Positions 27,577 to 36,612 are shown, numbered from the stretch's first letter. The stretch is 64,000 nt of DNA from Bradyrhizobium sp. (GCF_016219575.1 NZ_JACRMG010000018.1:1-64000), one strand, 5' to 3'. Translations and numbers: made by a program. Notes: generated by a model from the sequence alone, not told the origin.

Positions 27577-30500
27577 ATGCCCAAAAGAACCGACATCTCC
27601 ACCATCCTGATAATCGGCGCCGGTCCCATCGTGATCGGCCAGGCTTGCGAATTCGACTATTCCGGGACCCAGGCGGTCAAGGCGCTCAAGGAAGAGGGCT
27701 ACCGCGTCGTCCTCGTCAATTCCAACCCGGCGACGATCATGACCGATCCGGAGCTGGCGGATGCGACCTATATCGAGCCGATCACGCCGGAGATCGTGGC
27801 GAAGATCATCGAGAAGGAGCGCAACGTCATTCCCGGCGGCTTTGCGCTGCTGCCGACCATGGGCGGCCAGACCGCGCTGAACTGCGCGCTGTCGCTGCGC
27901 AAGCAGGGCACGCTCGCCAAATTCAATATCGAGATGATCGGCGCCACCGCCGATGCCATCGACAAGGCCGAGGACCGCGGCCGCTTCCGCGAGGCCATGA
28001 CCAAGATCGGGCTGGAGACCCCGCGCTCGACCCAGACCAAGAACCTGCCCGATGCGCTGCGCGCGCTCGACCATATCGGCCTGCCCGCCATTATCCGTCC
28101 GTCCTTCACCATGGGCGGCACCGGCGGCGGCATCGCCTACACCAAGGCCGAGTTCATCGAGATCGTCGAGCGCGGCATCGACGCCTCCCCCACCAACGAA
28201 GTCCTGATCGAGGAAAGCGTCCTCGGCTGGAAGGAATTCGAGATGGAGGTGGTGCGCGACAAGAAGGACAATTGCATCATCATCTGCTCGATCGAGAACC
28301 TCGATCCGATGGGCGTGCACACCGGCGATTCCATCACCATCGCGCCGGCGCTGACGCTTACCGACAAGGAATACCAGATCATGCGCGACGCCTCGATCGC
28401 GGTGCTGCGCGAGATCGGGGTGGAGACCGGCGGGTCGAACGTGCAGTTCGGCATCAACCCGGCCGACGGCCGCATGGTCATCATCGAGATGAACCCGCGC
28501 GTGTCGCGTTCCTCCGCGCTGGCCTCGAAGGCCACCGGCTTTCCGATCGCCAAGGTCGCGGCCAAGCTCGCGGTCGGCTACACGCTGGACGAGATCGCCA
28601 ACGACATCACCGGCGGCGCGACGCCGGCTTCGTTCGAGCCGACCATCGATTACGTCGTCACGAAAATCCCGCGCTTTGCGTTCGAGAAGTTTCCGGGCGC
28701 TTCGCCGACCCTGACCACTTCGATGAAGTCGGTCGGCGAAGTCATGGCGATCGGCCGCACCTTCCAGGAGAGCCTGCAGAAGGCGCTGCGCGGCCTGGAG
28801 ACCGGCCTGACCGGCCTCGACGAGATCGAGATCGAAGGCCTTGGACGCGATGACGACAAGAACGCCATCCGCGCCGCACTGGGCACGCCGACGCCGAACC
28901 GCATCTTGCAGGTGGCGCAGGCGATGCGGCTCGGCTGGTCCAACGAGGACATCTTCAACTCCTGCAAGATCGATCCCTGGTTCCTGGCGGAGATGCGCGG
29001 CATCATCGACATGGAGGCCAGGATCCGCGCCAACGGCCTGCCGCCGAACAGCTTCGGCATGCGCACGCTGAAAGGCATGGGCTTTTCCGACGCGCGGCTT
29101 GCCGTGCTCGCCGGCCTCACCGAAGCCGAAGTCACCGCCAAACGCCACGGGCTCGATGTGCGGCCTGTGTTCAAGCGCATCGACACCTGCGCGGCCGAGT
29201 TCGCTTCTCCCACCGCCTACATGTATTCGACCTATGAGGCGCCGTTCGCGGGCGCCGTCGCGGACGAGAGCGCGCCGTCGGACAAGAAGAAGGTCATCAT
29301 CCTCGGCGGCGGGCCGAACCGCATCGGCCAGGGCATCGAATTCGACTATTGCTGCTGCCACGCCTGCTTCGCGCTGGACGAGGCCGGCTACGAGACCATC
29401 ATGGTCAACTGCAATCCGGAAACGGTGTCGACCGACTACGACACCGCCGATCGCCTCTACTTCGAGCCGCTCACGGCCGAAGACGTGCTGGAGATCATCG
29501 CGACCGAGCGCAAGAACGGCACGCTGCACGGCGTGATCGTGCAGTTCGGCGGCCAGACGCCGCTGAAGCTGGCGCGCGCGCTGGAAGCGGCCGACGTGCC
29601 GATCCTCGGCACCTCGCCGGAAGCGATCGACCTCGCCGAGGACCGCGACCGCTTCAAGCGCATCCTCGACAAGCTCCGCCTGAAGCAGCCGAAGAACGGC
29701 ATCGCCTATTCGGTCGAGCAGTCCCGCCTGGTGGCGGCCGATCTGGGCCTGCCGCTGGTGGTTCGCCCGTCCTATGTGCTCGGCGGCCGCGCCATGCAGA
29801 TCATCCGCGAGCAGGAGCAGCTCGACAATTACCTGCTCGGCACGTTGCCTGAACTCGTGCCGGCGGACGTCAAGGCGCGTTACCCCAACGACAAGACCGG
29901 GCAGATCAACACCGTGCTCGGCAAGAACCCGCTGCTGTTCGACCGCTATCTGTCGGACGCGACCGAAGTCGACGTCGATTGCCTCTGCGACGGCAAGGAC
30001 ACCTTCATCGTCGGCATCATGGAGCACATCGAGGAAGCCGGCATCCATTCCGGCGACTCCGCCTGCTCGCTGCCGCCGCATTCGCTCGATGCGAAAACCA
30101 TCGAGGAACTGGAGCGGCAGACCCGCGAACTCGCGCTCGGCCTCGACGTGGTCGGCCTGATGAACGTGCAATACGCCATCAAGGACGGCGACATCTACGT
30201 GCTGGAAGTCAACCCGCGCGCCTCGCGCACGGTGCCGTTCGTGGCGAAAGTAGTCGGCACGCCGGTCGCCAAGATCGCCGCGCGCATCATGGCCGGCGAA
30301 AAGCTCGCGGACTTCAAGCTGAAGAAAAAGAAGCTCGGCCATGTCGGCGTGAAGGAATCGGTATTCCCCTTCGCGCGCTTCCCCGGCGTCGACACCGTGC
30401 TCGGACCCGAGATGCGCTCGACCGGCGAGGTGATGGGCATCGACCGTTCCTTCGAGGTGGCGTTCGCCAAGAGCCAGCTCGGCGGCGGCACGCGCGTGCC

Positions 30501-30906
30501 GCGCCAGGGCACCGTGTTCGTCTCGGTGCGCGGCGACGACAAGATGCGCATTGCGGACGCCGTGCGGCTGCTGCACTCGCTCGGCTTCAAGGTGATGGCG
30601 ACCTCGGGCACCCAGCGTTATCTCTCCGACAACGGCGTGCCGACCGAGAAGGTCAACAAGGTGCTGGAGGGCCGGCCGCATATCGTCGACGCCATCACCA
30701 ATGGCGAGGTGCAGCTCGTCTTCAACACCACCGAGGGGCCGCAGGCGCTGGCCGACAGCCGCTCGCTGCGGCGCGCTGCCCTCTTGCATAAAGTGCCCTA
30801 TTACACCACTCTTTCCGGTGCAAAGGCTGCGGCCCAGGGCATCCGCGCCTACCGGGACGGGGACCTTGAGGTCCGCACCCTGCAGAGCTATTTTTCCGAG
30901 AGTTGA
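27577..30906 (+). CDS. carB: Carbamoyl-phosphate synthase large subunit
   Basis: Catalytic subunit (1109 aa) that makes carbamoyl phosphate from bicarbonate, ammonia and two ATP. Two ATP-grasp halves are visible: the first from ILIIGAGPIVIGQACEFDYSG through RPSFTMGGTGGG, the second from VIILGGGPNRIGQGIEFDYCC through RPSYVLGGRAM. An MGS-like allosteric domain ends the protein (FKVMATSGTQRYL). The ATG at 27577 is preferred over the TTG just before it. Length and motifs indicate a complete enzyme. It is separated from carA by unrelated genes. Confidence 0.98.
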   Translation: MPKRTDISTILIIGAGPIVIGQACEFDYSGTQAVKALKEEGYRVVLVNSNPATIMTDPELADATYIEPITPEIVAKIIEKERNVIPGGFALLPTMGGQTALNCALSLRKQGTLAKFNIEMIGATADAIDKAEDRGRFREAMTKIGLETPRSTQTKNLPDALRALDHIGLPAIIRPSFTMGGTGGGIAYTKAEFIEIVERGIDASPTNEVLIEESVLGWKEFEMEVVRDKKDNCIIICSIENLDPMGVHTGDSITIAPALTLTDKEYQIMRDASIAVLREIGVETGGSNVQFGINPADGRMVIIEMNPRVSRSSALASKATGFPIAKVAAKLAVGYTLDEIANDITGGATPASFEPTIDYVVTKIPRFAFEKFPGASPTLTTSMKSVGEVMAIGRTFQESLQKALRGLETGLTGLDEIEIEGLGRDDDKNAIRAALGTPTPNRILQVAQAMRLGWSNEDIFNSCKIDPWFLAEMRGIIDMEARIRANGLPPNSFGMRTLKGMGFSDARLAVLAGLTEAEVTAKRHGLDVRPVFKRIDTCAAEFASPTAYMYSTYEAPFAGAVADESAPSDKKKVIILGGGPNRIGQGIEFDYCCCHACFALDEAGYETIMVNCNPETVSTDYDTADRLYFEPLTAEDVLEIIATERKNGTLHGVIVQFGGQTPLKLARALEAADVPILGTSPEAIDLAEDRDRFKRILDKLRLKQPKNGIAYSVEQSRLVAADLGLPLVVRPSYVLGGRAMQIIREQEQLDNYLLGTLPELVPADVKARYPNDKTGQINTVLGKNPLLFDRYLSDATEVDVDCLCDGKDTFIVGIMEHIEEAGIHSGDSACSLPPHSLDAKTIEELERQTRELALGLDVVGLMNVQYAIKDGDIYVLEVNPRASRTVPFVAKVVGTPVAKIAARIMAGEKLADFKLKKKKLGHVGVKESVFPFARFPGVDTVLGPEMRSTGEVMGIDRSFEVAFAKSQLGGGTRVPRQGTVFVSVRGDDKMRIADAVRLLHSLGFKVMATSGTQRYLSDNGVPTEKVNKVLEGRPHIVDAITNGEVQLVFNTTEGPQALADSRSLRRAALLHKVPYYTTLSGAKAAAQGIRAYRDGDLEVRTLQSYFSES

Positions 30907-30989
30907 TCGCATCCCGGGCCGGAGCGCCCGCTAAGCGATTGGAAAACAAGCCGTTAGGCTGGAACTCTCCGCTCGTTGTGGACGTTGTG

Positions 30990-31009
30990 TCGGCCCCGAA
31001 AGGGGCCGA
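30990..31009 (+). other. Perfect hairpin with GAAA tetraloop in the carB-greA gap
   Basis: The 8-bp stem TCGGCCCC/GGGGCCGA closes a GAAA (GNRA) loop. No U-run follows on either side, so it is not a standard terminator. It lies about 105 bp upstream of greA and could be a stability or processing hairpin in the greA leader. Confidence 0.5.
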
Positions 31010-31113
31010 AATCAGTAAGGCTTGAGGGACCCGCGGACCGGGGCGCCAAAAGCCGAATCGACAATCGTTGCGTGCGGGCCTTCAATGGACCGCACGGTTG
31101 AAGGACAGGAAAG

Positions 31114-31590
31114 ATGGTGGAAAAGGTTCCGATGACAGCGCCGGGCTACGCCGCGCTCGAGGAGGAATTGAAGAAACGCCAAACGGTGGATCGTCCGCGC
31201 ATCATCGAACATATCGCGGAAGCGCGTTCGCATGGCGACCTTTCGGAGAACGCCGAATATCACGCTGCGAAGGAAGAGCAGTCACATAACGAGGGCCGCA
31301 TCGCGGAAATCGAGGACAAACTCGCGCGCGCCGACATCATCGACATCACAAAACTGTCCGGCGACACCATCAAGTTCGGCGCCACCGTCACGCTGATCGA
31401 CGAGGATACCGACAAGAAGGCGGTGTGGCAGATCGTCGGCGAGGTCGAGGCCGACGCCAAGAAGGGCCGCATCTCCATCACTTCGCCTTTGGCGCGCGCG
31501 CTGATCGGCAAGAAGAAGGGCACGACCGTGGAAGTAATGGCGCCGGGCGGCGCCAAGGCCTATGAAATCACCAAGGTGGAGTGGCGGTAG
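31114..31590 (+). CDS. greA: Transcription elongation factor GreA
   Basis: Rescues backtracked RNA polymerase by inserting an N-terminal coiled coil into the secondary channel and stimulating transcript cleavage. The 158-residue protein has the coiled coil at residues 10-75, including the catalytic acidic loop HGDLSENAEYHAAKEEQ, and the C-terminal FKBP-like domain ending in ITSPLARALIGKKKGTTVEV. It is complete. A short leader MVEK precedes VPMTAPGY, so Met7 is an alternative start. A strong terminator follows. Confidence 0.97.
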   Translation: MVEKVPMTAPGYAALEEELKKRQTVDRPRIIEHIAEARSHGDLSENAEYHAAKEEQSHNEGRIAEIEDKLARADIIDITKLSGDTIKFGATVTLIDEDTDKKAVWQIVGEVEADAKKGRISITSPLARALIGKKKGTTVEVMAPGGAKAYEITKVEWR

Positions 31591-31616
31591 TCACCCCCGA
31601 GTTACCGTTGCGAAAG

Positions 31617-31640
31617 AGCCGCGCCATGCGCGGCTTTTTT
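31617..31640 (+). terminator. Rho-independent terminator of greA
   Basis: A perfect 8-bp stem AGCCGCGC/GCGCGGCT closes a CAT loop and runs into six T residues, 26 nt after the greA stop. Confidence 0.9.
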
Positions 31641-31790
31641 GTTGCATTGCAAATCGGGGGTTGCGCACAGGCGCGGCCGTGGGAATGATTCAACACGGCG
31701 GGTGTTGATTTCACATGCCGGTGACGAAGGCCGGATAGTGCGGTATTGCTTGAGGTCTGGGGTCAATCGCCAAACAAGGGGGGAAAATCA

Positions 31791-32201
31791 ATGGGTCAAT
31801 TCGAAAAGATGCTCGAGAAGTGGCAGCCGGTTGCGCTCAGCCTGTTTCGCTTCATCACGGGATTGCTGTTGTTTCAGTACGGCGTCGCCAAAATCCTCGG
31901 ATTTCCGGCGGTGCCGATGTTCGCCAAGATACCGCCGCTGATCGTCACGGCGGGTACGATCGAGCTGGTATTGGGCGCGCTCCTGATGATCGGCCTGTTC
32001 ACACGCCTCAGCGCGTTCATCCTGTCGGGTCAGATGGCGGTCGCCTACTTCCTCGGCCACATGTTCAAGGATGCCGCCAAGCCGGTGTTCTTCCCGCTGC
32101 TCAACGGCGGCACGCTGGCGATCATGTTCTGCTTCGCCTGCCTCTATCTCGCGACCGCAGGCGGCGGGCCCTACAGCGTCGACGCGATGCGGAAGAAGTG
32201 A
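31791..32201 (+). CDS. DoxX family membrane protein
   Basis: A 136-residue inner-membrane protein with four hydrophobic helices. SLFRFITGLLLFQYGVAKILGFP, GTIELVLGALLMIGLFTRLSAFI and AYFLGHMFKDAAKPVFFPLLNGG are the expected DoxX blocks. Members associate with thiosulfate or thiol redox chemistry or remain unassigned. The ATG at 31791 has GGGGGG about 6 nt upstream. A family B repeat begins six bases after the stop. Confidence 0.9.
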   Translation: MGQFEKMLEKWQPVALSLFRFITGLLLFQYGVAKILGFPAVPMFAKIPPLIVTAGTIELVLGALLMIGLFTRLSAFILSGQMAVAYFLGHMFKDAAKPVFFPLLNGGTLAIMFCFACLYLATAGGGPYSVDAMRKK

Positions 32202-32206
32202 CGCAG

Positions 32207-32285
32207 TCATTCCGGGATGGTGCGCAAGCACCAGACCCGGAATCTCGAGATTCCGGGTTCGATGCTACGCATCGCCCCGGAATGA
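32207..32285. repeat. Intergenic inverted repeat, family B, copy 2
   Basis: It starts TCATTCCGGG and ends CCCGGAATGA, with the core AATCTCGAGATTCCGGG. The subarms GATGGTGCGCAAGCACCA and GATGCTACGCATCG differ from copy 1, which shows that the ends and core are conserved while the arms vary. It lies between the convergent DoxX and Lrp genes. Confidence 0.85.
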
Positions 32286-32295
32286 CTCTGAGGCG

Positions 32296-32772
32296 TCAAT
32301 TCCGCTTCAATTCCAGCGGCACCGCCGCCTCGTATTTCGAATTGTGCAGCACCAGCGACGTTCTGACGTTGCGCACGTGCGGCGCCGCGGTGAGATGCGT
32401 GACGAACTCCTGGAACGTCGCCATGTCGGGCGCGACGCATTTCAGGATGAAGTCGACCTCGCCCGACAGCATCCAGCATTCCCGCACCAATGGTTCGGCG
32501 CGCACGAATTCCTCGAACGCGCGCAAGTCCGCATCCGCCTGGCTGGAGAGGTGGACGGAAGCAAACACGGTGACATCGAATCCGAGCCGGCGCGGGTCGA
32601 GCAGACCCCGATACCCCTGGATGTAGCCTTCCTCCTCGAGGGTGCGGACCCGGCGCAGACAGGGCGGCGGCGAGATACCGACCCGTTTGGCCAGTTCCAC
32701 ATTGGTGATTCGGCCGTCGGCCTGGATCTCGCTGAGGATCTTGAGGTCGATTTCGTCCAGATGCTTCGACAC
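32296..32772 (-). CDS. Lrp/AsnC family transcriptional regulator
   Basis: A 158-residue feast/famine regulator. The N-terminal HTH spans LDEIDLKILSEIQADGRITNVELAKRVGISPPPCLRRVRTLEEEGYI, and the C-terminal RAM domain (effector and oligomer domain) covers FASVHLSSQ through VRNVRTSLVL. Translation probably starts at GTG 32772. It is divergent from trxB with about 265 bp between, so it may control itself and possibly the trxB side. Amino-acid effector unknown. Confidence 0.95.
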   Translation of the reverse strand: MSKHLDEIDLKILSEIQADGRITNVELAKRVGISPPPCLRRVRTLEEEGYIQGYRGLLDPRRLGFDVTVFASVHLSSQADADLRAFEEFVRAEPLVRECWMLSGEVDFILKCVAPDMATFQEFVTHLTAAPHVRNVRTSLVLHNSKYEAAVPLELKRN

Positions 32773-33038
32773 GCGCGCCCAGGTCCCTAAAACTGCATGC
32801 GGGGATTTTCCCCTTGCAACTCTCTTAGCGTAGGCGGTGCGGACAGCGCAATTTTATTTCGCGTGCACTGCCACAATTTTCACAAAAGCGGGAAAATTCG
32901 CCGAGATGGACTGCAAAACTTGCATGGCTGGCCACATATCATAGACTTGGAAATGACAATTTCGGCGTCGCCGCGCTGCCTTTTCGGGGCAGTTTCAGCT
33001 TCCGTGCCGATCATCCCCCTTCGAGAGCGCAACTCACC

Positions 33039-34004
33039 ATGCCCGCCCCCATCCACGCCAAGGTCGTCATCATCGGCTCCGGTCCGGCAGGGTATACGGC
33101 GGCGATTTACGCCGCGCGCGCGATGCTCGAGCCGATCCTGATCCAGGGCATCCAGCCCGGCGGGCAGCTCACCATCACCACCGACGTGGAAAACTATCCC
33201 GGCTTCGCCGACGTCATCCAGGGCCCGTGGCTGATGGAGCAGATGGAAAAGCAGGCCACCCATGTCGGAACGAAGATCGTCACCGACCTCGTGACCAGGC
33301 TGGATCTGGCGCAGCGGCCGTTTCGCCTGACCTGCGACAGCGGCGAGGTCTATCTGGCCGAGACGGTGATCCTCGCCACCGGCGCGCAGGCACGCTGGCT
33401 TGGCATGCCGTCTGAAGAGAAGTTCAAGGGCTTTGGCGTTTCCGCCTGCGCCACCTGCGACGGCTTCTTCTACCGCGGCAAGGAAGTGATCGTGGTCGGC
33501 GGCGGCAACACCGCGGTCGAGGAAGCCTTGTTCCTCACCAACTTCGCATCGAAGGTCACCGTGGTGCACCGGCGCGACCATTTCCGCGCCGAGCGCATCC
33601 TGCAGGACCGGCTGTTCAAGAACCCGAAAATCAGCGTGATCTGGGACAGCGCCATCGACGAGATCAAGGGCGATGAGAATCCGAGCAAGGTCACCTCTGT
33701 GCGGCTGAAGAACGTCAAGACCGGCGCGCTGTCAGAGCTGCCTGCGGACGGCGTCTTCATCGCCATCGGACACGCGCCGGCGACCGAACTGGTGAAAGAC
33801 CAGATCAAGCTGAAACCCTCCGGCTATGTGGAGGTGGCCCCGAACTCGACCGCCACCTCGGTACCGGGACTGTTTGCCGCTGGCGACGTCGCTGACGAGA
33901 CGTACCGGCAGGCGGTCACGGCCGCTGGTCTCGGCTGCATGGCAGCGCTCGAGGCCGAACGGTTCCTTGCACTGCGCGCCGGCGATCGCGCGGCGGCAGA
34001 ATAG
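33039..34004 (+). CDS. trxB: Thioredoxin reductase
   Basis: FAD enzyme that uses NADPH to reduce thioredoxin. The 321-residue protein has the FAD-binding GSGPAGYTAAIYAARA at the N-terminus, the redox-active pair Cys137-Ala-Thr-Cys140 (ACATCDGFF), the NADPH-binding VVGGGNTAVEEALFL, and the C-terminal FAD loop GLFAAGDVADETYRQAVTAAG. All functional motifs are intact. A LysR gene starts 20 nt after its stop and probably shares its transcript. Confidence 0.97.
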   Translation: MPAPIHAKVVIIGSGPAGYTAAIYAARAMLEPILIQGIQPGGQLTITTDVENYPGFADVIQGPWLMEQMEKQATHVGTKIVTDLVTRLDLAQRPFRLTCDSGEVYLAETVILATGAQARWLGMPSEEKFKGFGVSACATCDGFFYRGKEVIVVGGGNTAVEEALFLTNFASKVTVVHRRDHFRAERILQDRLFKNPKISVIWDSAIDEIKGDENPSKVTSVRLKNVKTGALSELPADGVFIAIGHAPATELVKDQIKLKPSGYVEVAPNSTATSVPGLFAAGDVADETYRQAVTAAGLGCMAALEAERFLALRAGDRAAAE

Positions 34005-34023
34005 CGACAGCGGCGGAAAAGCG

Positions 34024-34947
34024 ATGGCACGATCCAGGGACGGATTCACGGATATGGACTGGGACAAGCTGAAGGTGTTTCACGCCGCGGCGGAGGCTGG
34101 CAGCTTCACGCATGCGGGCGAGCAGCTCGGCCTGTCGCAATCGGCGGTCTCGCGCCAGGTCAGCGCGCTGGAGCAGGAGCTTTCGGTCTCGCTGTTCCAC
34201 CGCCACGCCCGCGGGCTCATTCTCACCGAGCAGGGCGACCTGCTGTTCCGCACCGCGCATGACGTGTTCATGCAGCTGCAGGCGGCGCGCGCCAAGCTCA
34301 CCGACAGCCGCGAGCGGCCGAGCGGCGATCTCAAGATCACCACGCCGCCCGCGCTCGGCATCAACTGGCTGGTGCCGCGGCTCGACGAGTTCACCGCGCT
34401 CTATCCCGACATCCGCATCTCGCTGATCGTCACCGACGAGGAACTCGACCTGTCGATGCGCGAGGCCGACGTGGCCATCCGCACCCGCAAGCCCACGCAG
34501 CCGGACCTGATCCAACGCAAGCTGTTCTCGATCGGCTTCCACGCCTATTGCTCGCCGGAATACATCAAGCGCTTCGGCACGCCGCGCACGCTCGACGATC
34601 TCGACCAGCACCGCATCATCATGCTGAGCGACGCCCAGGTGCCGACCCACCTGCAGAACCGCAGCTGGCTGATCGAGGCCGGCCGCAACGGCTCCGGCCC
34701 GCGCGAGGCCTATTTCAAGGTCAACAACATCCTCGGTCTCGTCCGCGCCTGCCAGCAGGGCCTCGGCATCGCCGCGCTGCCGGACTACCTCGTCGAGGAC
34801 AACAACCGCCTGGTGCAGCTGTTCGGCGAATCGGACTCGATGCAGATCGACACCTACTTCGTCTATCCGGAAGAGCTGAAGACGGTGGCGCGGGTGCAGG
34901 TATTCCGCGACTTCGTGGTCAGCAAGGCGCAGCGCTGGCCCTCATAG
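34024..34947 (+). CDS. LysR family transcriptional regulator
   Basis: A 308-residue LysR-type regulator. The winged helix at the N-terminus reads WDKLKVFHAAAEAGSFTHAGEQLGLSQSAVSRQVSALEQEL; the substrate-binding domain follows (DLKITTPPALGINWLVPRLDEF onward). Its close position 20 nt behind trxB, rather than divergent from a target, is unusual for LysR. The ATG at 34024 is taken; Met11 before DWDKLKVF is also possible. Effector and regulon are unknown; a thiol-redox role is only suggested by the neighbour. Confidence 0.93.
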   Translation: MARSRDGFTDMDWDKLKVFHAAAEAGSFTHAGEQLGLSQSAVSRQVSALEQELSVSLFHRHARGLILTEQGDLLFRTAHDVFMQLQAARAKLTDSRERPSGDLKITTPPALGINWLVPRLDEFTALYPDIRISLIVTDEELDLSMREADVAIRTRKPTQPDLIQRKLFSIGFHAYCSPEYIKRFGTPRTLDDLDQHRIIMLSDAQVPTHLQNRSWLIEAGRNGSGPREAYFKVNNILGLVRACQQGLGIAALPDYLVEDNNRLVQLFGESDSMQIDTYFVYPEELKTVARVQVFRDFVVSKAQRWPS

Positions 34948-35016
34948 GCTCGCATGGCAGGCTCGCGTTCCGCGCGAGCCCCCGGAGTCCGCATGTCTGA
35001 CATGCGGCTCGGGTGC

Positions 35017-35046
35017 TTGCTGCAGGGCGATGACGCACCCCATAAT
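35017..35046 (+). promoter_or_regulatory. Putative sigma-70 promoter for the sRNA
   Basis: TTGCTG (35017-35022) and CATAAT (35041-35046) are separated by 18 bp, giving a start near 35053 in a region without a coding gene. It fits the sRNA candidate that ends at the terminator 35158-35188. Confidence 0.45.
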
Positions 35047-35052
35047 GAACGT

Positions 35053-35189
35053 ACGCTGAGCTTTCGCGTTACGCATTTGTCCCCCTCCTCCAGTGGCGCG
35101 GACGTTCAGTAATCCCTCTTGGAAGGTGATTGTGTCGGCCTCACGTGGCCAATACCTAAGCCGGGCTCTCATGGGCCCGGCTTTTTTTC
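35053..35189 (+). ncRNA. Candidate small RNA with anti-Shine-Dalgarno motif (alpha-r14/suhB-like)
   Basis: This intergenic stretch after the LysR gene has a promoter-like signal, a CCCCCTCCTCC tract (35081-35091) able to pair with Shine-Dalgarno sequences, and a strong Rho-independent terminator at its end. Rhizobial sRNAs of the alpha-r14 (suhB) group are about this size and expose CCTCC loops. Assignment to that family is from memory and from architecture only. No protein-coding frame is supported on either strand. Confidence 0.5.
35158..35188 (+). terminator. Rho-independent terminator (sRNA)
   Basis: A perfect 9-bp stem AAGCCGGGC/GCCCGGCTT closes an 8-nt loop and runs into a seven-T tract. 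Confidence 0.9.
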
Positions 35190-35361
35190 TGGATTGAGCG
35201 AATGCACCGGGTGCAATGTCATGCCGTTGACATGCGGCGCGCCGGCCCGCATGATCGAATCATGATCACGTTCCCGTGTGTCGCAGCGCAGGTGAAAAAA
35301 GGTCCCCTCCCGGGGACTTGCGATCGCGCGCGCTGAAATTTCTGAAAGCCCGACCGATCCC

Positions 35362-35389
35362 AAACCCCGCCGTTCGGACGGGGTTTTTT
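35362..35389 (+). terminator. Second Rho-independent terminator before the dapA-like gene
   Basis: The 8-bp stem AAACCCCG/CGGGGTTT is followed by T residues, with CCG/CGG pairing inside the loop. It lies 42 bp before the dapA-like ATG. No gene sits between the two terminators (35190-35361), so it may end another small transcript or attenuate the gene downstream. Confidence 0.75.
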
Positions 35390-35430
35390 GTTGGTCCCGT
35401 CTCCGGCGCAACACTGCAAGGAGAAGGACC

Positions 35431-36348
35431 ATGACTGACTTACGCGAACAATTGCGCGGCCTGTGGCTGCCGCTGGTGACGCCGTTCCGCAACAACGAGC
35501 TGGACGAGACCTCGCTGCGGCGGCTGGTGCGACATTATGCGGCCCTCCCGGTGGACGGGCTGATCCTCGCGGCGACATCGGGCGAGGGCATGTCGCTCGG
35601 CATGAACGAGCTGGAGCGTCTGGTCGCGATCACGCGGGCCGAGATATCCGCAAGCGGCCGCTATATCCCGATCTGCCTGGGGCTGTCGGGCGCGAGCACG
35701 CACAAGATGTTCGATGCGCTGGACGAGACGGCGGCCTGGCCGATCGACGGCTATCTGATCGCAAGCCCTTATTACATCCGGCCGTCGCAGCGCGGATTGC
35801 TGCGGCATTTCACGGCGCTTGCCGACCACGCCTCCTGGCCGCTCGTGCTCTACAACATTCCGTATCGCACGGCTGTCGGCATCGACAACGACACGCTGCT
35901 GAAGCTGGCGGAGCATCCGAACATCGCCGGCATGAAGGATTGCGGCGCCAACCGCGAGCAATCGATCGAGCTGTTGCGTCGGCGCCCGGCCGGCTTCCGC
36001 GTGCTGACCGGCGAGGATGCGGAATACCACAATGCGCTGGTCGACGGCGCCGACGGCGCGATCCTGCTCTCCGCTCATGTCGAGACCGAGGCCTTCGCCG
36101 CGGTGCGGACGATGTTGTGGGAAGGCAACCAGGAGGGCGCGCAGGCGCAATGGCGCGAAGTCGCGGAGCTGACACGGCTGCTGTTCACGGAGCCGAGCCC
36201 CTCGCCGGCCAAGCACTGGCTGTGGAGCAGCGGCCTGATCGACAGCCCCGAGGTGCGGCTGCCGATGGTGGAGGTGAGCACTGAGCTTGCCGCCACGCTC
36301 GATCGCGAGATCGCGCGCCGCGCACCGCCGCTGCTGCGGAGGGCCTGA
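35431..36348 (+). CDS. DapA/NanA-superfamily aldolase-type enzyme
   Basis: A 305-residue TIM-barrel lyase of the dihydrodipicolinate synthase superfamily, which forms a Schiff base with a keto acid such as pyruvate. The catalytic Tyr141 sits in VLYNIPYRT and the Schiff-base Lys169 in NIAGMKDCGANRE. The usual GTTGE loop reads ATSGEG, so substrate binding may differ from true DapA. GGAG lies 9 nt upstream of the ATG. It may be the lysine-pathway DapA or a catabolic relative; with no lysine genes nearby I give no symbol. Confidence 0.85.
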   Translation: MTDLREQLRGLWLPLVTPFRNNELDETSLRRLVRHYAALPVDGLILAATSGEGMSLGMNELERLVAITRAEISASGRYIPICLGLSGASTHKMFDALDETAAWPIDGYLIASPYYIRPSQRGLLRHFTALADHASWPLVLYNIPYRTAVGIDNDTLLKLAEHPNIAGMKDCGANREQSIELLRRRPAGFRVLTGEDAEYHNALVDGADGAILLSAHVETEAFAAVRTMLWEGNQEGAQAQWREVAELTRLLFTEPSPSPAKHWLWSSGLIDSPEVRLPMVEVSTELAATLDREIARRAPPLLRRA

Positions 36349-36474
36349 TCCAGGGGTAGCGGCGTGGTTAAGCAGCGGTGAAAGCATTCGATCGACTCCG
36401 CGCCACGCCGCGACCGCAACCTTAAAACCTTCGGCGTATGAATGTCCCCATAACGACAAAAACGGGGGGAGACC

Positions 36475-36612
36475 ATGCCGACCAATCCGAACTTTGCGAC
36501 CTACGAGCGCGCGCAACGTACCACCGACGTCATGATCGTGTCGTCATTCGCGCTGTGGGCGATGCTGATCGGCTTCGTGCCGGTCGCGGCCTTGCGCCTG
36601 CTCGGCGCCTGA
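36475..36612 (+). CDS. Tiny single-span membrane protein 1, 45 aa
   Basis: It starts MPTNPNFATYERAQRTTDV and contains one hydrophobic helix (SSFALWAMLIGFVPVAAL). GGGGGAG lies 4 nt before the ATG, a strong ribosome-binding site. Its leader (36364-36474) resembles that of the second tiny gene downstream: both begin CGTGGTTAA, contain a TTTAAA/TTAAAA word, then GCGTAT and an ACAAAAA tract. No family is recognised. It is probably a small inner-membrane regulator or accessory peptide. Confidence 0.65.
   Translation: MPTNPNFATYERAQRTTDVMIVSSFALWAMLIGFVPVAALRLLGA

Noticed and set aside
27499..30912. A 1137-codon open frame on the minus strand
   Set aside because: It lies wholly antisense to carB, whose protein is unmistakable. 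The translation is rich in His, Arg, Asp, Val and Leu in the pattern produced by a GC-rich antisense frame.
36364..36390. CtrA site in the leader of the tiny membrane protein
   Set aside because: TTAA is followed after seven bases by TGAA in one leader and TAGC in the other, so only one half fits the TTAA-N7-TTAA pattern.
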